This document shows, piece by piece, positions 1-9,431 of a stretch of 64,000 nt of DNA. The translations under genes were made by a program, and so were the position numbers. The stretch comes from Dyadobacter sp. CY345 (GTDB taxonomy: Bacteria > Bacteroidota > Bacteroidia > Cytophagales > Spirosomataceae). Every line of letters starts with the position of its first letter. Position 1 is the first letter of the stretch. The stretch is from contig NZ_JAKFFS010000002.1 of assembly GCF_021502725.1 (NCBI RefSeq), positions 558,001 through 622,000 on the forward strand, written 5' to 3'. The notes below the pieces were generated by a model. It had not been told where the DNA came from. It made no database searches and saw only the letters and a program-made list of their open reading frames with translations.

Positions 1-267
1 GGTCTCATGATTGATAGGCAGTAAAGTCGTTTGAATTCTAAAAACCAAGGATTTGGTCATTTACTCAGTTTAAATTCAGGGCATAATATCTTATTTTGAT
101 TGCTATAAATATAATACACCGTAACAAAATAACTCCGGTGATTTTACCCTATTTTAATCAAATTTTGAATATTAAAATGATGAGAAGAATGACTTTTGGC
201 TCTTTTGGTAAGGTTTTTTGTGTTTTAAAGTCGTAACTTTTGAAATCCTCATCAAACGAACTACACC

Positions 268-1431
268 ATGCTAACCACTGATTTTTTTAAAATAGAGGAG
301 TTGCTAACGCCAGAGCAGCGCTTGATCACTCAGGTCGTAAAGGAATTTTGTGATATTGAAATAAAACCAGTCATTGAAGGATATGCGCAAAGGGCAGAAT
401 TTCCGCTGCAATTCGTGCGAAAATTTGGTGAGCTTGGCGTTTTTGGTCCCACAATTCCTAGGGAATATGGCGGCGGCGGACTGGATTATGTCAGTTATGG
501 ATTGATGTGCCAGGAAATTGAGCGTGGCGATTCTTCCATGCGTTCAACGGTTTCTGTTCAGAGTTCACTGGTCATGTGGCCGATTTATCAGTTTGGTTCT
601 GAGGAGCAGAAGCAAAAATATCTGCCGGGACTGGGTAAAGGAGAGATTCTGGGCTGTTTCGGTCTGACGGAGCCGGATTATGGTTCGGATCCCGGAGGTT
701 TAAAAACAACGATATCCAAAACTCAGGGAGGCTATTTGCTGAATGGTTCGAAAATGTGGATTTCAAACGCCCCGTTTGCTGATATTGCAGTTGTTTGGGC
801 GCGGAATGAAGATGGCCGTGTGCAGGGTGTTATCGTAGACAGGGGAATGCCGGGTTTTACGACAGCAACTATTCACGGAAAATGGTCGCTTCGTGCGAGT
901 GCTACCGGTGAATTGATTTTTGATAAGGTACTTATCCCAAAAGAAAATATTTTGCCGGATGCTGTTGGTCTTAAAGCGGCTTTACAATGTCTGGATCACG
1001 CGCGTTTTGGCGTTGCCTGGGGTGCCATCGGCGTTGCCCTGGATTGTTATGAAACGGCGCTTAAATATTCGGGAGAAAGATTTCAGTTTAATAAACCGAT
1101 CAGCTCCTTCCAGTTGGTTCAGAAAAAACTGGCTGAAATGCTAACTGAAATTACTAAAGCGCAATTGTTATCCTGGCGTTTGGGGACGTTGATGAACGAT
1201 TCACGTGCTACGACAAGTCAGATATCAATGGCAAAAAGGAATAATGTGGAAATGGCTTTGCAGGTGGCCAGAGAATCCCGCCAGATACTTGGTGCGATGG
1301 GGATCACGGATTCATTCCCAATTATGCGCCACATGATGAACCTAGAATCTGTCATGACTTATGAGGGAACACACGATATCCATTTACTGATTTTAGGCGC
1401 AGAAATAACGGGTAATCCGGCGTTTAAATAA
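268..1431 (+). CDS. acyl-CoA dehydrogenase, glutaryl-CoA dehydrogenase-like
   Basis: A 387-residue flavoprotein of the acyl-CoA dehydrogenase family, full length, with the N-terminal helical, middle beta and C-terminal helical domains in order. Seen: a catalytic-base region YEGTHDIH with the Glu at about residue 366, as in glutaryl-CoA dehydrogenases, and RSTVSVQSS near residues 92-100, which matches the segment carrying the Arg that contacts the substrate carboxylate in that subfamily. The FAD-contact stretch FGLTEPDYGSDPG lies near residue 130. The family oxidises acyl-CoA to enoyl-CoA (glutaryl-CoA to crotonyl-CoA in lysine/tryptophan breakdown) in the cytosol. Substrate assignment is inference from these motifs. 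The gene stands alone, and its stop lies one base from the convergent hydroxylase gene, so the two 3' ends abut. Confidence 0.93.
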   Translation: MLTTDFFKIEELLTPEQRLITQVVKEFCDIEIKPVIEGYAQRAEFPLQFVRKFGELGVFGPTIPREYGGGGLDYVSYGLMCQEIERGDSSMRSTVSVQSSLVMWPIYQFGSEEQKQKYLPGLGKGEILGCFGLTEPDYGSDPGGLKTTISKTQGGYLLNGSKMWISNAPFADIAVVWARNEDGRVQGVIVDRGMPGFTTATIHGKWSLRASATGELIFDKVLIPKENILPDAVGLKAALQCLDHARFGVAWGAIGVALDCYETALKYSGERFQFNKPISSFQLVQKKLAEMLTEITKAQLLSWRLGTLMNDSRATTSQISMAKRNNVEMALQVARESRQILGAMGITDSFPIMRHMMNLESVMTYEGTHDIHLLILGAEITGNPAFK

Positions 1432-1432
1432 A

Positions 1433-2329
1433 TCAAATATTTTTGCTTAAAATCTCTTTTTGAAGCTCCTTGCTCGTTTGCCTTGATCCGTCAGGCGACC
1501 AGCCAGGAGCTTTTATCAGATATTTGAGTTTGGTTTTCATATCGATCGGCTGCTCAAAATCTTTTTTGATTTCTTTCCATTCATGGAAAATAGTTTCCGT
1601 CAAACCATTCGTTTCGGTCTGTTTTGTTAGTCCGTAACGAGCAGGTACGGCAGGTAATTCTTCCTGGAAAGTGCCAAACATTCTGTCCCATATAATCAGG
1701 CACATGCCCATATTTTTGTCCAGATATTCAATGTTGCTGGCGTGATGCACACGGTGGTGTGAGGGTGTAACCAAAATATATTCGAGCCAGCCAAGTTTTC
1801 CGACATATTCTGTATGTACAATAATGCCGTAAATCTGTGTCAGAGAGTACATAATCACAATGTCCGCCGGATTAAATCCGATCAATACCAAAGGGATGAA
1901 ATATAAAAAACGATATAACGGCTGAAAAACAGACGAACGGAATCCTGTGGTAAGATTAAAATGTTCGGAAGAATGATGCGTTACATGAACTGCCCAGAAT
2001 AAACGGCTATGGTGATCGACATAATGAAGTGTGTAAAAAGCCAGGTCTTCAAGCAGGAAAAGAGCTCCCCAGTAAATGTATGGATTTTCAATCGGCTCAA
2101 TAATTCTGTAATTATAAAACCAGATTAAAACCCCGATATATGCAGCACGAAAAAGCAAATCAACGCTACCATTGAGCAACATCAGTACAGCGTTCGTAAA
2201 AGTATCTTTAACACTGTAAGAAACCCTATGCGACCGATAGGTTATAACTATTTCAAGACAAATCAGGGATACATAAAACGGTGTAGACAGTTTTAATAGA
2301 AAATCCTCAAATTCGTAAGTGCCGGGCAT
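1433..2329 (-). CDS. sterol desaturase / fatty acid hydroxylase family membrane protein
   Basis: A 298-residue integral membrane di-iron oxygenase. The histidine clusters of the fatty-acid hydroxylase superfamily are all visible: LHYVDHH and HVTHHSSEHFN in the first half (about residues 125-150) and SHHRVHHASN near residue 200. Several hydrophobic segments surround them. The family hydroxylates or desaturates lipid chains in the membrane; here the substrate is unknown (sterol, carotenoid, sphingolipid or ornithine-lipid tail are all possible). It is convergent with the acyl-CoA dehydrogenase and appears monocistronic. The ATG start fits the usual N-terminus. Confidence 0.88.
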   Translation of the reverse strand: MPGTYEFEDFLLKLSTPFYVSLICLEIVITYRSHRVSYSVKDTFTNAVLMLLNGSVDLLFRAAYIGVLIWFYNYRIIEPIENPYIYWGALFLLEDLAFYTLHYVDHHSRLFWAVHVTHHSSEHFNLTTGFRSSVFQPLYRFLYFIPLVLIGFNPADIVIMYSLTQIYGIIVHTEYVGKLGWLEYILVTPSHHRVHHASNIEYLDKNMGMCLIIWDRMFGTFQEELPAVPARYGLTKQTETNGLTETIFHEWKEIKKDFEQPIDMKTKLKYLIKAPGWSPDGSRQTSKELQKEILSKNI

Positions 2330-2496
2330 AGTGATGTCTGCAAAAATTTAACAAAGATAGAACGGTTGGTAAACCCAAATATACTAATTCTGCTTTTTAA
2401 GAATATTCTAATATGGATTTCCACTTCTCAAAATAATTGTTTCTTAATTCATAGTGCTTAGACAACCATCTTGATCGTTACCCTTATGCAATCGAA

Positions 2497-3987
2497 TTAA
2501 TTAATCAACCTCCTAAGCGCTTTTCTAAGTTCTTCGTTTTTGTGTTTTTTCTGTAAAATTACTGGCGCAGCAATCCGCTCCCTACAATCGAAAAGTGAAC
2601 ATCTTTCGCAGGTTTCATTGACATCACGTGAAGGGATTTCGGGATCATCCAGAAATTTTATTGTTTTGATAGTGTGTTCATCCAGGTAAACACCCATGGA
2701 AACGCTCACGTTCAGATTCGGTGTCGTGGCAGTCGGCTGGGCAAAGCTGACGATCAAATAGTTATCCTGCGTATCAATATATCTTGATTTTTGCGCCGCA
2801 CAAATGGTGTTGGTATAGGTTTTATTTTTAATTGATTCAGCAAGATCGTTCAGTACGGTCAGTGCAATCCACCGCCTGCAATAATGTTCATCTTTAACCG
2901 TATGCGGATTGTGCTTTCTGGAAATGTGCATCTCCTTTGTCATCTCAAATAAATTCTGTCCGGCGAAATTATTGAAGCGCGAAAAGAAAATCTGTTTGAT
3001 GCCAAAGTGTGTTGGTAAAACATTGCTCAGCCGATAACAGAAAGACTCAGGTGTAGTGTTGAATTCCTCCACCATAGCCACCAGTTTTTCAGGCTGCCAG
3101 GTTTTTAGTTCAAAAAATTCTCTTAATCTGGGGATAAGGATATTACGTTTGATGATAATCGCACTGGCAAAATAGGACGCCTTGAAGTTATTCAGCAATT
3201 GTTCGAACGATTCTGCTTCGACAAGCGCCGTGGTATGCAGCCTGTTTTTAAGTTTCAAATAAACATAACCGATTTCTCTTCCATATATAAACGCACGCTG
3301 AACAGAAGAAAGGTGCGTATTGATCAGGAGCCTGTTGCCTTGTGGCCGTGTGATGGTCAACGAGCGCACACTTGCAAATTCAGGATTGGCCTTTTCGTTG
3401 ATATTTTCAATCTTGTAATTATATTCTGACCGGAGCACTTCGGCGAGATAATTTTCATCCAAAAGTTTTTCTGCCGGAATATCTCGTTCCAGCATGAAAC
3501 GCTCAGCTTCTTCTTCGATATCCTCAAAACAATTGTCGTGCATTTCCTGATAAGTACGCAATGCTGAGAAATAGAATTTTTCAACAGACATATTGTAATT
3601 TCTCGCAATCTCGATCAGCGTCCCAACGAATGCGCTGATTTTAGTAGGAGCATCGGAAAGCAGTTCCAGCAAACTGGCAGGATCGATTCCGAAAAGCTCT
3701 AACGGAAGTTCAGTAAGGATATTTGAGCTTAAAAGTTCAGAAATTGGTTCAAGCCTTTTGCTAAGTTTTAGAGACACGAGCGTATCGTAATCCACTTCCA
3801 TCGCCGCAGCAAGTGCAATTATTTTATCTGATTTCGGATACTTTTTCCCTTTTTCAATTTCATTGATATAGGAAATTGACAAGCCCGACTTTTGGGAAAG
3901 CTCACTCAGCGACAGACCTTTGTCGAGGCGGAGCTGTTTTAGTTTTAGTCCAAAAACCAGTCGTACGTTGTCAGTATTTAAAGCCAC
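2497..3987 (-). CDS. XRE-family regulator with IrrE/ImmA-like and short-chain acyl regulator C-terminal domains (ScfR/RamB type)
   Basis: A 496-residue transcription factor. Residues about 8-65 form a Cro/C1-type HTH (LSLSELSQKSGLSISYINEI). The middle third is an ImmA/IrrE-like domain whose metallopeptidase HExxH is degenerate: the region reads GREIGY, so both metal His are replaced. The C-terminal part ends in a Cys-rich CERCSLFDCRER typical of RamB/ScfR-type regulators of acetate, propionate or glyoxylate metabolism. The reading frame opens with GTG at 3987-3985. It is probably a DNA-binding repressor or activator that senses short acyl-CoA, not a protease. The neighbouring acyl-CoA dehydrogenase is a plausible target, but that is inference. 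Confidence 0.85.
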   Translation of the reverse strand: MALNTDNVRLVFGLKLKQLRLDKGLSLSELSQKSGLSISYINEIEKGKKYPKSDKIIALAAAMEVDYDTLVSLKLSKRLEPISELLSSNILTELPLELFGIDPASLLELLSDAPTKISAFVGTLIEIARNYNMSVEKFYFSALRTYQEMHDNCFEDIEEEAERFMLERDIPAEKLLDENYLAEVLRSEYNYKIENINEKANPEFASVRSLTITRPQGNRLLINTHLSSVQRAFIYGREIGYVYLKLKNRLHTTALVEAESFEQLLNNFKASYFASAIIIKRNILIPRLREFFELKTWQPEKLVAMVEEFNTTPESFCYRLSNVLPTHFGIKQIFFSRFNNFAGQNLFEMTKEMHISRKHNPHTVKDEHYCRRWIALTVLNDLAESIKNKTYTNTICAAQKSRYIDTQDNYLIVSFAQPTATTPNLNVSVSMGVYLDEHTIKTIKFLDDPEIPSRDVNETCERCSLFDCRERIAAPVILQKKHKNEELRKALRRLIN

Positions 3988-4161
3988 AATAAAGAAGGTA
4001 AAATGTTAGAAAGCCATGGTACCCTGAAACGTAAAATTTCAGAAAGTGATCCGCGGTATCTATATATCAATTGAAATGATCTGCAAAATTAGTCTATATA
4101 CTTCAAATCCCTAACTTCCCAATTATTCCCGCTCGGGTTCATTAAGAAATGTTATACGCAC

Positions 4162-4206
4162 AAAAGTAAAAGAGAACCATTCAGTGAATGATTCTCTTTT
4201 ACTTTT
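4162..4206 (-). terminator. rho-independent terminator of the outer-membrane barrel gene
   Basis: A perfect 15-bp stem (4162-4176 with 4192-4206), extended inside by a second palindromic CATTC/GAATG step. It lies 20 bases past the stop of the minus-strand barrel gene, and the U-rich side of the stem supplies the tail. Confidence 0.75.
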
Positions 4207-4225
4207 ATATCAGGTATTTGGTATC

Positions 4226-4888
4226 TTAGAAAATTGAGAAACCCAAAGTTGCCTGAAACAAATTGCTTTTCTTGCCAAATTGTGCTGCCGTAGTCGCGTT
4301 ATCATAATTAACTTTCACGATATCGTTGAAGTTACCTTCATAACGAACATCAAGACTTAAACGTCCAAAGTCAAAACCTACACCCGCCTGGTATCCAAAT
4401 GCAAGACGGTTGTTAAATTCCGCTCTTGAATCAGTATTCGTAGCTTGTTCGAATGAATCACCTAATTTGCCATTGCTAGACAGACGATATGATGCCATTG
4501 GACCAACGTTAATTCTGAAAAACTTGGCGATTCGTACACCGAAAAGTACAGGAACATCCAGGTTTGAAAACCTTACGTCTACTTTATCGTCGTTTATTGA
4601 GTTATCAAAGTTGAATTTAGCACCTTTTTGAGAAAGCAAAAATTCTGGCTGAACGTAGAAATTACGTCCAAAACGGAAGAATACACCACCTACAAAACCT
4701 AACGTACGATCTGAATTATCTTTGAAGTCGAATGCATTTCCTCCTGATCCCAGTGACAAATCGTTTCCTGCAATGTTGGATAAATTTGCACCTGCCTTAA
4801 TACCAAAACGAACTGCTGGGTCATATTGTGCTGATGCAGAGAAGCTTATTCCTACCGCACAAAGAGCTATTAATAATAACTTTTTCAT
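4226..4888 (-). CDS. outer-membrane beta-barrel protein (porin family, PorT/OmpA-like barrel)
   Basis: A 220-residue exported protein. Residues 1-20 are a classical signal peptide (KKLLLIALCAVGISFSASA, cleavage before Q21). The mature part alternates polar and hydrophobic residues in Gly/aromatic-rich strands (GFVGGVFFRFG, FYVQPEFLLSQKG, FGYQAGVGFDFG) and ends in a hydrophobic strand with terminal Phe, the usual BAM recognition end. This is the OMP_b-brl_2 type that is common and multi-copy in Bacteroidota. No specific function can be given. It is monocistronic, with a strong hairpin terminator downstream and a 411-base AT-rich divergent gap toward leuS. Confidence 0.85.
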   Translation of the reverse strand: MKKLLLIALCAVGISFSASAQYDPAVRFGIKAGANLSNIAGNDLSLGSGGNAFDFKDNSDRTLGFVGGVFFRFGRNFYVQPEFLLSQKGAKFNFDNSINDDKVDVRFSNLDVPVLFGVRIAKFFRINVGPMASYRLSSNGKLGDSFEQATNTDSRAEFNNRLAFGYQAGVGFDFGRLSLDVRYEGNFNDIVKVNYDNATTAAQFGKKSNLFQATLGFSIF

Positions 4889-5243
4889 TTTCTCTTTTAA
4901 TTTTAATGATTGTTTTAATTACTGTGGTTTTTTTGTCGATTGTAGTGATCGTCACAATGAACATATAAAATATATGCCGTTGCCCTAACAACATTGAATA
5001 GTGAAATTGTGAGCATTTGTTTCCACAACCTCTGACCATTTTTAAATTTTTTTAAAATTTGTGTATTTAAGTCACAGTTCGGAATTTATACGTCAATAAC
5101 CCGCAAAAGTAACTGGTAAGATAGGCTTCACCGGATGCATTTCGAACGTAAGACCTTAATAATCATGAAAGTCTAAACAAGTTCACGAAGTAATTAATAC
5201 CAGGATTTAGTGCGAAAAGAAGGCTTATTACGATCAAAAACGC

Positions 5244-5251
5244 TATTTTTG
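5244..5251 (+). promoter_or_regulatory. candidate Bacteroidota -7 box for leuS
   Basis: TATTTTTG fits the Bacteroidota -7 consensus TAnnTTTG and lies about 49 bases before the leuS ATG. No convincing TTTG -33 box is seen at the usual distance. The rest of the 4889-5299 gap is AT-rich with no other recognisable element. Confidence 0.4.
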
Positions 5252-5299
5252 CGGGCTGTAAAAGCCAAAGCTAATTTTAGACTAAATTGTTGAGAAAGA

Positions 5300-8125
5300 A
5301 TGAGTGAATATAGTCCCCGGGAAATAGAGAAAAAATGGCAGAGTTTTTGGGAACAAAATGAGACTTTTCAGGTTGAAAATAAGTCTGATCTTCCTAAATA
5401 TTATGTTTTGGATATGTTTCCGTATCCTTCCGGAGCCGGCTTGCACGTAGGCCATCCACTTGGATATATTGCTTCTGATATTTATTCGAGATACAAACGC
5501 CTGAAAGGATTTAACGTTCTGCACCCGATGGGATTTGATAGTTTTGGTCTTCCCGCGGAGCAGTATGCGATTCAGACTGGCCAGCACCCGGCCATTACTA
5601 CCGAACAAAATATTACCCGTTATATTGAGCAATTAAAAAATCTTGGTTTCAGCTATGATTGGAGCCGCGAAGTTCGTACTTCCGATCCTTCTTATTATAA
5701 ATGGACGCAATGGATTTTTACGGAGCTTTTTGAAAGCTGGTATAACAATGAAGCAGATAAGGCTGAAAGAATTGAAACGCTTATCGCTCAATTTGAGGAA
5801 AATGGGAATCAGCTTGTAAATGCAGCTTGTGATGAAGATACACCTTCATTTACGGCTGAGGAATGGAATTCATATTCTGAGGAAGAAAAATATAAGATCA
5901 CATTAAAGTACCGCATCACGTATGTTGCTGATGCGACCGTAAACTGGTGCCCCGGTCTAGGATCGGTTTTGTCTAACGACGAGGTGAAAGACGGCGTTTC
6001 TGAACGGGGCGGATTTCCGGTGATTCAGAAATTAATGCGCCAGTGGATGATGCGGATTACTGCCTATTCACAACGTCTTTTGGATGGTCTGGATCATGTA
6101 GACTGGACAGAATCTTTGAAGGAGCAACAGCGTAACTGGATCGGCCGCTCGGTGGGTGCATTGGTGAAATTTCCTGTGGCAACTTCCGCAACAGGTGAGG
6201 CGGGTTTGGAAACCATTACGGTATTTACAACGCGGGTTGATACAATTTACGGCGTATCGTTTATGGTGATCGCGCCGGAACATGAGCTTGTGGACGTAAT
6301 TACTACGCCTGAGCAAAGAGCCGAAATTGACGCTTATATCGATCTGACCAAAAAACGTTCAGAGCGTGACCGGACAAGTGACGTGAAAACGGTTTCAGGA
6401 GCCTTTACGGGCGCTTACGCAATCAATCCTTTTAACGACGAAAAAATACCGGTTTACATTGCCGACTATGTTTTGGCTGGTTATGGAACTGGTGCGGTTA
6501 TGGCCGTTCCCTCAGGTGATCAGCGCGACTGGAATTTTGCAAAACATTTTAATCTGCCGATTATTCCAATCCTGGATTCTCAGAAAGAAATGGATGTCCA
6601 GGCGGATAATACCAAAGAGGGTAAATATATCAACTCTGGAATGATCAATGGGTTGACATTTCATGAGGCAAATAAAGTATTAATTCAGTGGCTGGAAGAA
6701 AAAGGTGTTGGTAAGGGGAAAATCAATTATCGTTTGCGTGATGCCGTTTTCAGTCGCCAGCGTTATTGGGGTGAGCCAGTACCGGTTTATTACAAAAATG
6801 ATAGCACGGGACAGCCTTTGCCATATTTATTGAAAGAGGAAGAATTGCCGTTAAATTTGCCGGCGATTGATAAATATTTGCCAACAGAACACGGCGAACC
6901 GCCATTGGGACGCGCAGAAGGCTGGGGGCATGGAAGCGGAAATGGATATGAATTAAGCACGATGCCGGGTTGGGCTGGAAGCAGCTGGTATTGGTATCGT
7001 TATATGGATGCCAAAAATGAAACAGCGTTTGCGTCGAAAGAATCGATCGATTACTGGCGGAATGTTGACTTGTATATCGGCGGGACCGAACATGCAACCG
7101 GGCATCTATTGTACAGTCGATTCTGGAATAAATTCTTGAAAGACAGAGGTTTTGTGCCGGAGGAAGAGCCTTTCAAAAAGCTAATTAATCAGGGAATGAT
7201 TCAGGGAAGAAGCAGTTTTGTGTATCGTGTAAAAAGTGAAGAATACAGCAAACCTGTTTTTGTCAGTGAAGGGCTAAAATCTCAATATGAGGTTTCTGCT
7301 TTGCACGTAGACGTTAATATTGTAGAAAACGATATTCTGGATATTGAAAAATTCAAAGCGACGCGCCGTGATATCGCTGGCGAAAATGCTGAGTTTATTC
7401 TGGAAGATGGGAAATATCATTGTGGTGTGGAAGTCGAGAAAATGTCGAAATCCAAATTTAACGTTGTGAACCCGGATGATATCGTAACCAAATATGGTGC
7501 TGATACTTTGCGTTTGTATGAAATGTTCCTGGGACCTTTGGAGCAGGCAAAACCGTGGAACACCAATGGTATAGACGGAACTTATCGTTTTATCAGAAAA
7601 TTCTGGCGTTTGTTTTACAACGACCAGGGACAATGGCTGGTAAAAGACGAAGCTGCGAAACCCGAGGAATTACGCGTTTTGCATAAGACGATCAAAAAGA
7701 TTGAAGAGGATATTGAAAACTTTTCATTCAATACCGGCGTCAGCGCATTTATGATGTGTGTGAACGAACTCGGAAGTTTGAAATGTAACAAACGATCGGT
7801 TTTGCAGGAGCTTGTTGTTTTGATTTCTCCTTATGCCCCGCATTTAAGCGAAGAATTGTGGGATGCATTGGGCAATGAAAAAGGAAGCGTTTCGAAAGCT
7901 TCGTTCCCAAAATGGGAGCAGCAATATGTTGTGGATGCCATTTTTGAATATCCGATCCAGATCAACGGAAAAGTTCGGGTAACGCTTCCTTTTGCTTTGG
8001 ATACCGCACCGGCGGAAATTGAAAAAGAAGTGCTGGCGAACGAGGTTGTAATTAAATGGCTGGAAGGTAATGCGCCTAAAAAAGTCATCGTTGTTCCTAA
8101 ACGTATAGTGAACGTAGTTATATGA
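5300..8125 (+). CDS. leuS: leucyl-tRNA synthetase
   Basis: A 941-residue class Ia aminoacyl-tRNA synthetase that charges tRNA-Leu. The HIGH-type motif appears as [14 protein letters not shown] around residues 43-56, the KMSKS loop as EKMSKSKFN around residue 714, and the editing domain (CP1) lies between them with TTRVDTIYG and the GTGAVMAVP segment. The anticodon-binding and C-terminal domains are complete (ends RIVNVVI). The length is somewhat above the E. coli enzyme because of insertions typical of Bacteroidota LeuS, for example around residues 155-200. It is monocistronic: a TAnnTTTG box lies upstream and a strong hairpin begins at the stop codon. Confidence 0.98.
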   Translation: MSEYSPREIEKKWQSFWEQNETFQVENKSDLPKYYVLDMFPYPSGAGLHVGHPLGYIASDIYSRYKRLKGFNVLHPMGFDSFGLPAEQYAIQTGQHPAITTEQNITRYIEQLKNLGFSYDWSREVRTSDPSYYKWTQWIFTELFESWYNNEADKAERIETLIAQFEENGNQLVNAACDEDTPSFTAEEWNSYSEEEKYKITLKYRITYVADATVNWCPGLGSVLSNDEVKDGVSERGGFPVIQKLMRQWMMRITAYSQRLLDGLDHVDWTESLKEQQRNWIGRSVGALVKFPVATSATGEAGLETITVFTTRVDTIYGVSFMVIAPEHELVDVITTPEQRAEIDAYIDLTKKRSERDRTSDVKTVSGAFTGAYAINPFNDEKIPVYIADYVLAGYGTGAVMAVPSGDQRDWNFAKHFNLPIIPILDSQKEMDVQADNTKEGKYINSGMINGLTFHEANKVLIQWLEEKGVGKGKINYRLRDAVFSRQRYWGEPVPVYYKNDSTGQPLPYLLKEEELPLNLPAIDKYLPTEHGEPPLGRAEGWGHGSGNGYELSTMPGWAGSSWYWYRYMDAKNETAFASKESIDYWRNVDLYIGGTEHATGHLLYSRFWNKFLKDRGFVPEEEPFKKLINQGMIQGRSSFVYRVKSEEYSKPVFVSEGLKSQYEVSALHVDVNIVENDILDIEKFKATRRDIAGENAEFILEDGKYHCGVEVEKMSKSKFNVVNPDDIVTKYGADTLRLYEMFLGPLEQAKPWNTNGIDGTYRFIRKFWRLFYNDQGQWLVKDEAAKPEELRVLHKTIKKIEEDIENFSFNTGVSAFMMCVNELGSLKCNKRSVLQELVVLISPYAPHLSEELWDALGNEKGSVSKASFPKWEQQYVVDAIFEYPIQINGKVRVTLPFALDTAPAEIEKEVLANEVVIKWLEGNAPKKVIVVPKRIVNVVI

Positions 8126-8165
8126 AAAAAAGGCCGGCATGAACTTCATCCCGGCCTTTATTTTC
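8125..8165. terminator. bidirectional terminator between leuS and the downstream convergent gene
   Basis: The stem AAAGGCCGG/CCGGCCTTT with A and T runs on both flanks (AAAAAAAGGCCGG ... CCGGCCTTTATTTT). It starts directly at the leuS stop and can serve both convergent genes. Confidence 0.85.
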
Positions 8166-8174
8166 TCCTATTCG

Positions 8175-8555
8175 CTAATCAATTTTCACAGAACGTTCTG
8201 TTACTTTTTCCTCTAACTGGAATTCTCTAGTTTGTTTTTCTCCCTGACTGGATATTTCCAAAGTATATTTTCCAGCGGCCAGATCATTGGTATTAATTTC
8301 GCGTCTCAATTTTTTGTCGCCTCTTCCGGCTACTTCTTTGTAGATCACTTTCCCTTTCGCATCCTGAAAAAGGATTGATGTGCTCGCTCTATTATATTTA
8401 TCGATATTTACTTTGATTTTTCCGTCTTTGGAGGCATAAATCCCCGAGTTAAATCCGGTAACTTTTTTAATTTCTTTATCGTTGGCAAAAGTTGAGAAAG
8501 AAATAACGGAAGCTAATACAAATACGCTGATGATTGTTTTGAATGGATTTTTCAT
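8175..8555 (-). CDS. secreted hypothetical protein with Ig-like/T9SS-tail-like fold
   Basis: About 126 residues from the ATG at 8555; a longer in-frame start eight codons upstream would put polar residues before the signal peptide, so the internal Met is preferred. Residues 1-24 are a signal peptide (MKNPFKTIISVFVLASVISF, then STFA). The mature part is beta-rich with the pattern of small Bacteroidota Ig-like or Por-secretion-tail domains (GKIKVNIDKY, GKVIYKEV, LAAGKYTLEISS). That last motif is typical of domains that close with a G-x-Y-x-L strand. No enzymatic motif is seen. It is probably a small periplasmic or surface protein of unknown role, monocistronic and convergent with leuS. Confidence 0.7.
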   Translation of the reverse strand: MKNPFKTIISVFVLASVISFSTFANDKEIKKVTGFNSGIYASKDGKIKVNIDKYNRASTSILFQDAKGKVIYKEVAGRGDKKLRREINTNDLAAGKYTLEISSQGEKQTREFQLEEKVTERSVKID

Positions 8556-8713
8556 GGCTAATAAATTTATAAAGTTCAAGTTCTGTTGCTGTTAAAGAAC
8601 GTAACAAATGTATGTGTTATGGCAGGTACTATGCAATGCAAAGTACATGAATGGTGAATAACAATAATGAGTGGTAAAACGATGCGAATTGGTTACTTGC
8701 CCCGTAATAAAAC

Positions 8714-8751
8714 AAAGCCCGTTCAGAACTTTATAGGTTCGAACAGGCTTT
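8714..8751 (-). terminator. rho-independent terminator downstream of the small XRE gene
   Basis: The imperfect stem 8714-8729 with 8737-8751, read on the minus strand, is followed by TTTGTTTTATT. It is about 160 bases past the XRE stop. The rest of the 8556-8912 gap contains no gene that I can support. Confidence 0.6.
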
Positions 8752-8912
8752 GAGTGTGTGTAAATTGGAGGAATAAGTAAGCTTAAAATAAGTTGTTGAT
8801 GAAGTGTTAACAATTGTGTGTGTCGGTCTTAGTTAAAGCAAGTATAGCGTGTGTTAGATTAATTCTGGTATCTAGACTGGTGTTTGTGTTGTAGGTCACA
8901 ATTTGTGCGAAA

Positions 8913-9152
8913 TTATTTTAAAATATTTTCCTCCCATTCCAATAGAGCGGTTAAGGACATTCCGAATACTTTGGCAATCATTGCCGCCCTTCCGACAGAC
9001 AGACTGGTATCTCCCGTTTCAATTTTGCTGTATGCAGTTTGGCTGAGCCCGATTTCCTGCGCCATCCGCTCCTGCTTAAATCCATGCAGGAGACGAAGCT
9101 TTTTAATTCTTTTGGCGAGATCATTTGGTTTTTTTTTGGTTTTCATAGCCAA
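8913..9152 (-). CDS. small XRE-family HTH transcriptional regulator
   Basis: A 79-residue protein that is almost entirely one Cro/C1-type helix-turn-helix (KRIKKLRLLHGFKQERMAQE, then IGLSQTAYSKIETGDTSLS). The recognition helix is around residues 36-50, and the C-terminal hydrophobic segment ALLEWEE is typical of Bacteroidota stand-alone XRE proteins. There is no sensor domain. It is monocistronic, and its target is unknown. Divergent from the GH25 gene, with about 280 bases between them. Confidence 0.85.
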   Translation of the reverse strand: MAMKTKKKPNDLAKRIKKLRLLHGFKQERMAQEIGLSQTAYSKIETGDTSLSVGRAAMIAKVFGMSLTALLEWEENILK

Positions 9153-9416
9153 CAGCGGGTTTATCGTAAACGTGCAGATACAGGTTTGTCTGTAATCGTT
9201 AGACTATCAGTTGGAATAATCGTCACACCTTTATCGAATTTAAACGTATATTTTTTGTAGATGGAATTCTGAAAGTAAGATATATCGTGTAGTTTTTAAT
9301 TGTTAGTCGCTGATATTCAATTGTTTATTATCATTACCTTTTTCGTAAAATCTTTACCAGTAACCCAACTAGTTTGAGTTAAAAACATACCATACCGTCC
9401 GATCCTGATCTTTTTG

Positions 9417-9424
9417 TACTTTTG
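9417..9424 (+). promoter_or_regulatory. candidate -7 box of the GH25 gene
   Basis: TACTTTTG matches TAnnTTTG and ends only 8 bases before the preferred ATG at 9432, so the transcript would have almost no leader. This also argues against the alternative ATG at 9414, which lies upstream of the box. Confidence 0.35.
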
Positions 9425-9431
9425 CCAACCT

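Noticed and set aside
8736..8746. GGTTCGAAC resembling a tRNA T-loop
   Set aside because: No acceptor, D or anticodon arms surround it; it is one side of a rho-independent terminator.
8592..8813. A 73-residue minus-strand frame
   Set aside because: It covers the terminator at 8714-8751 and has no recognisable features; the hairpin explains the region better.
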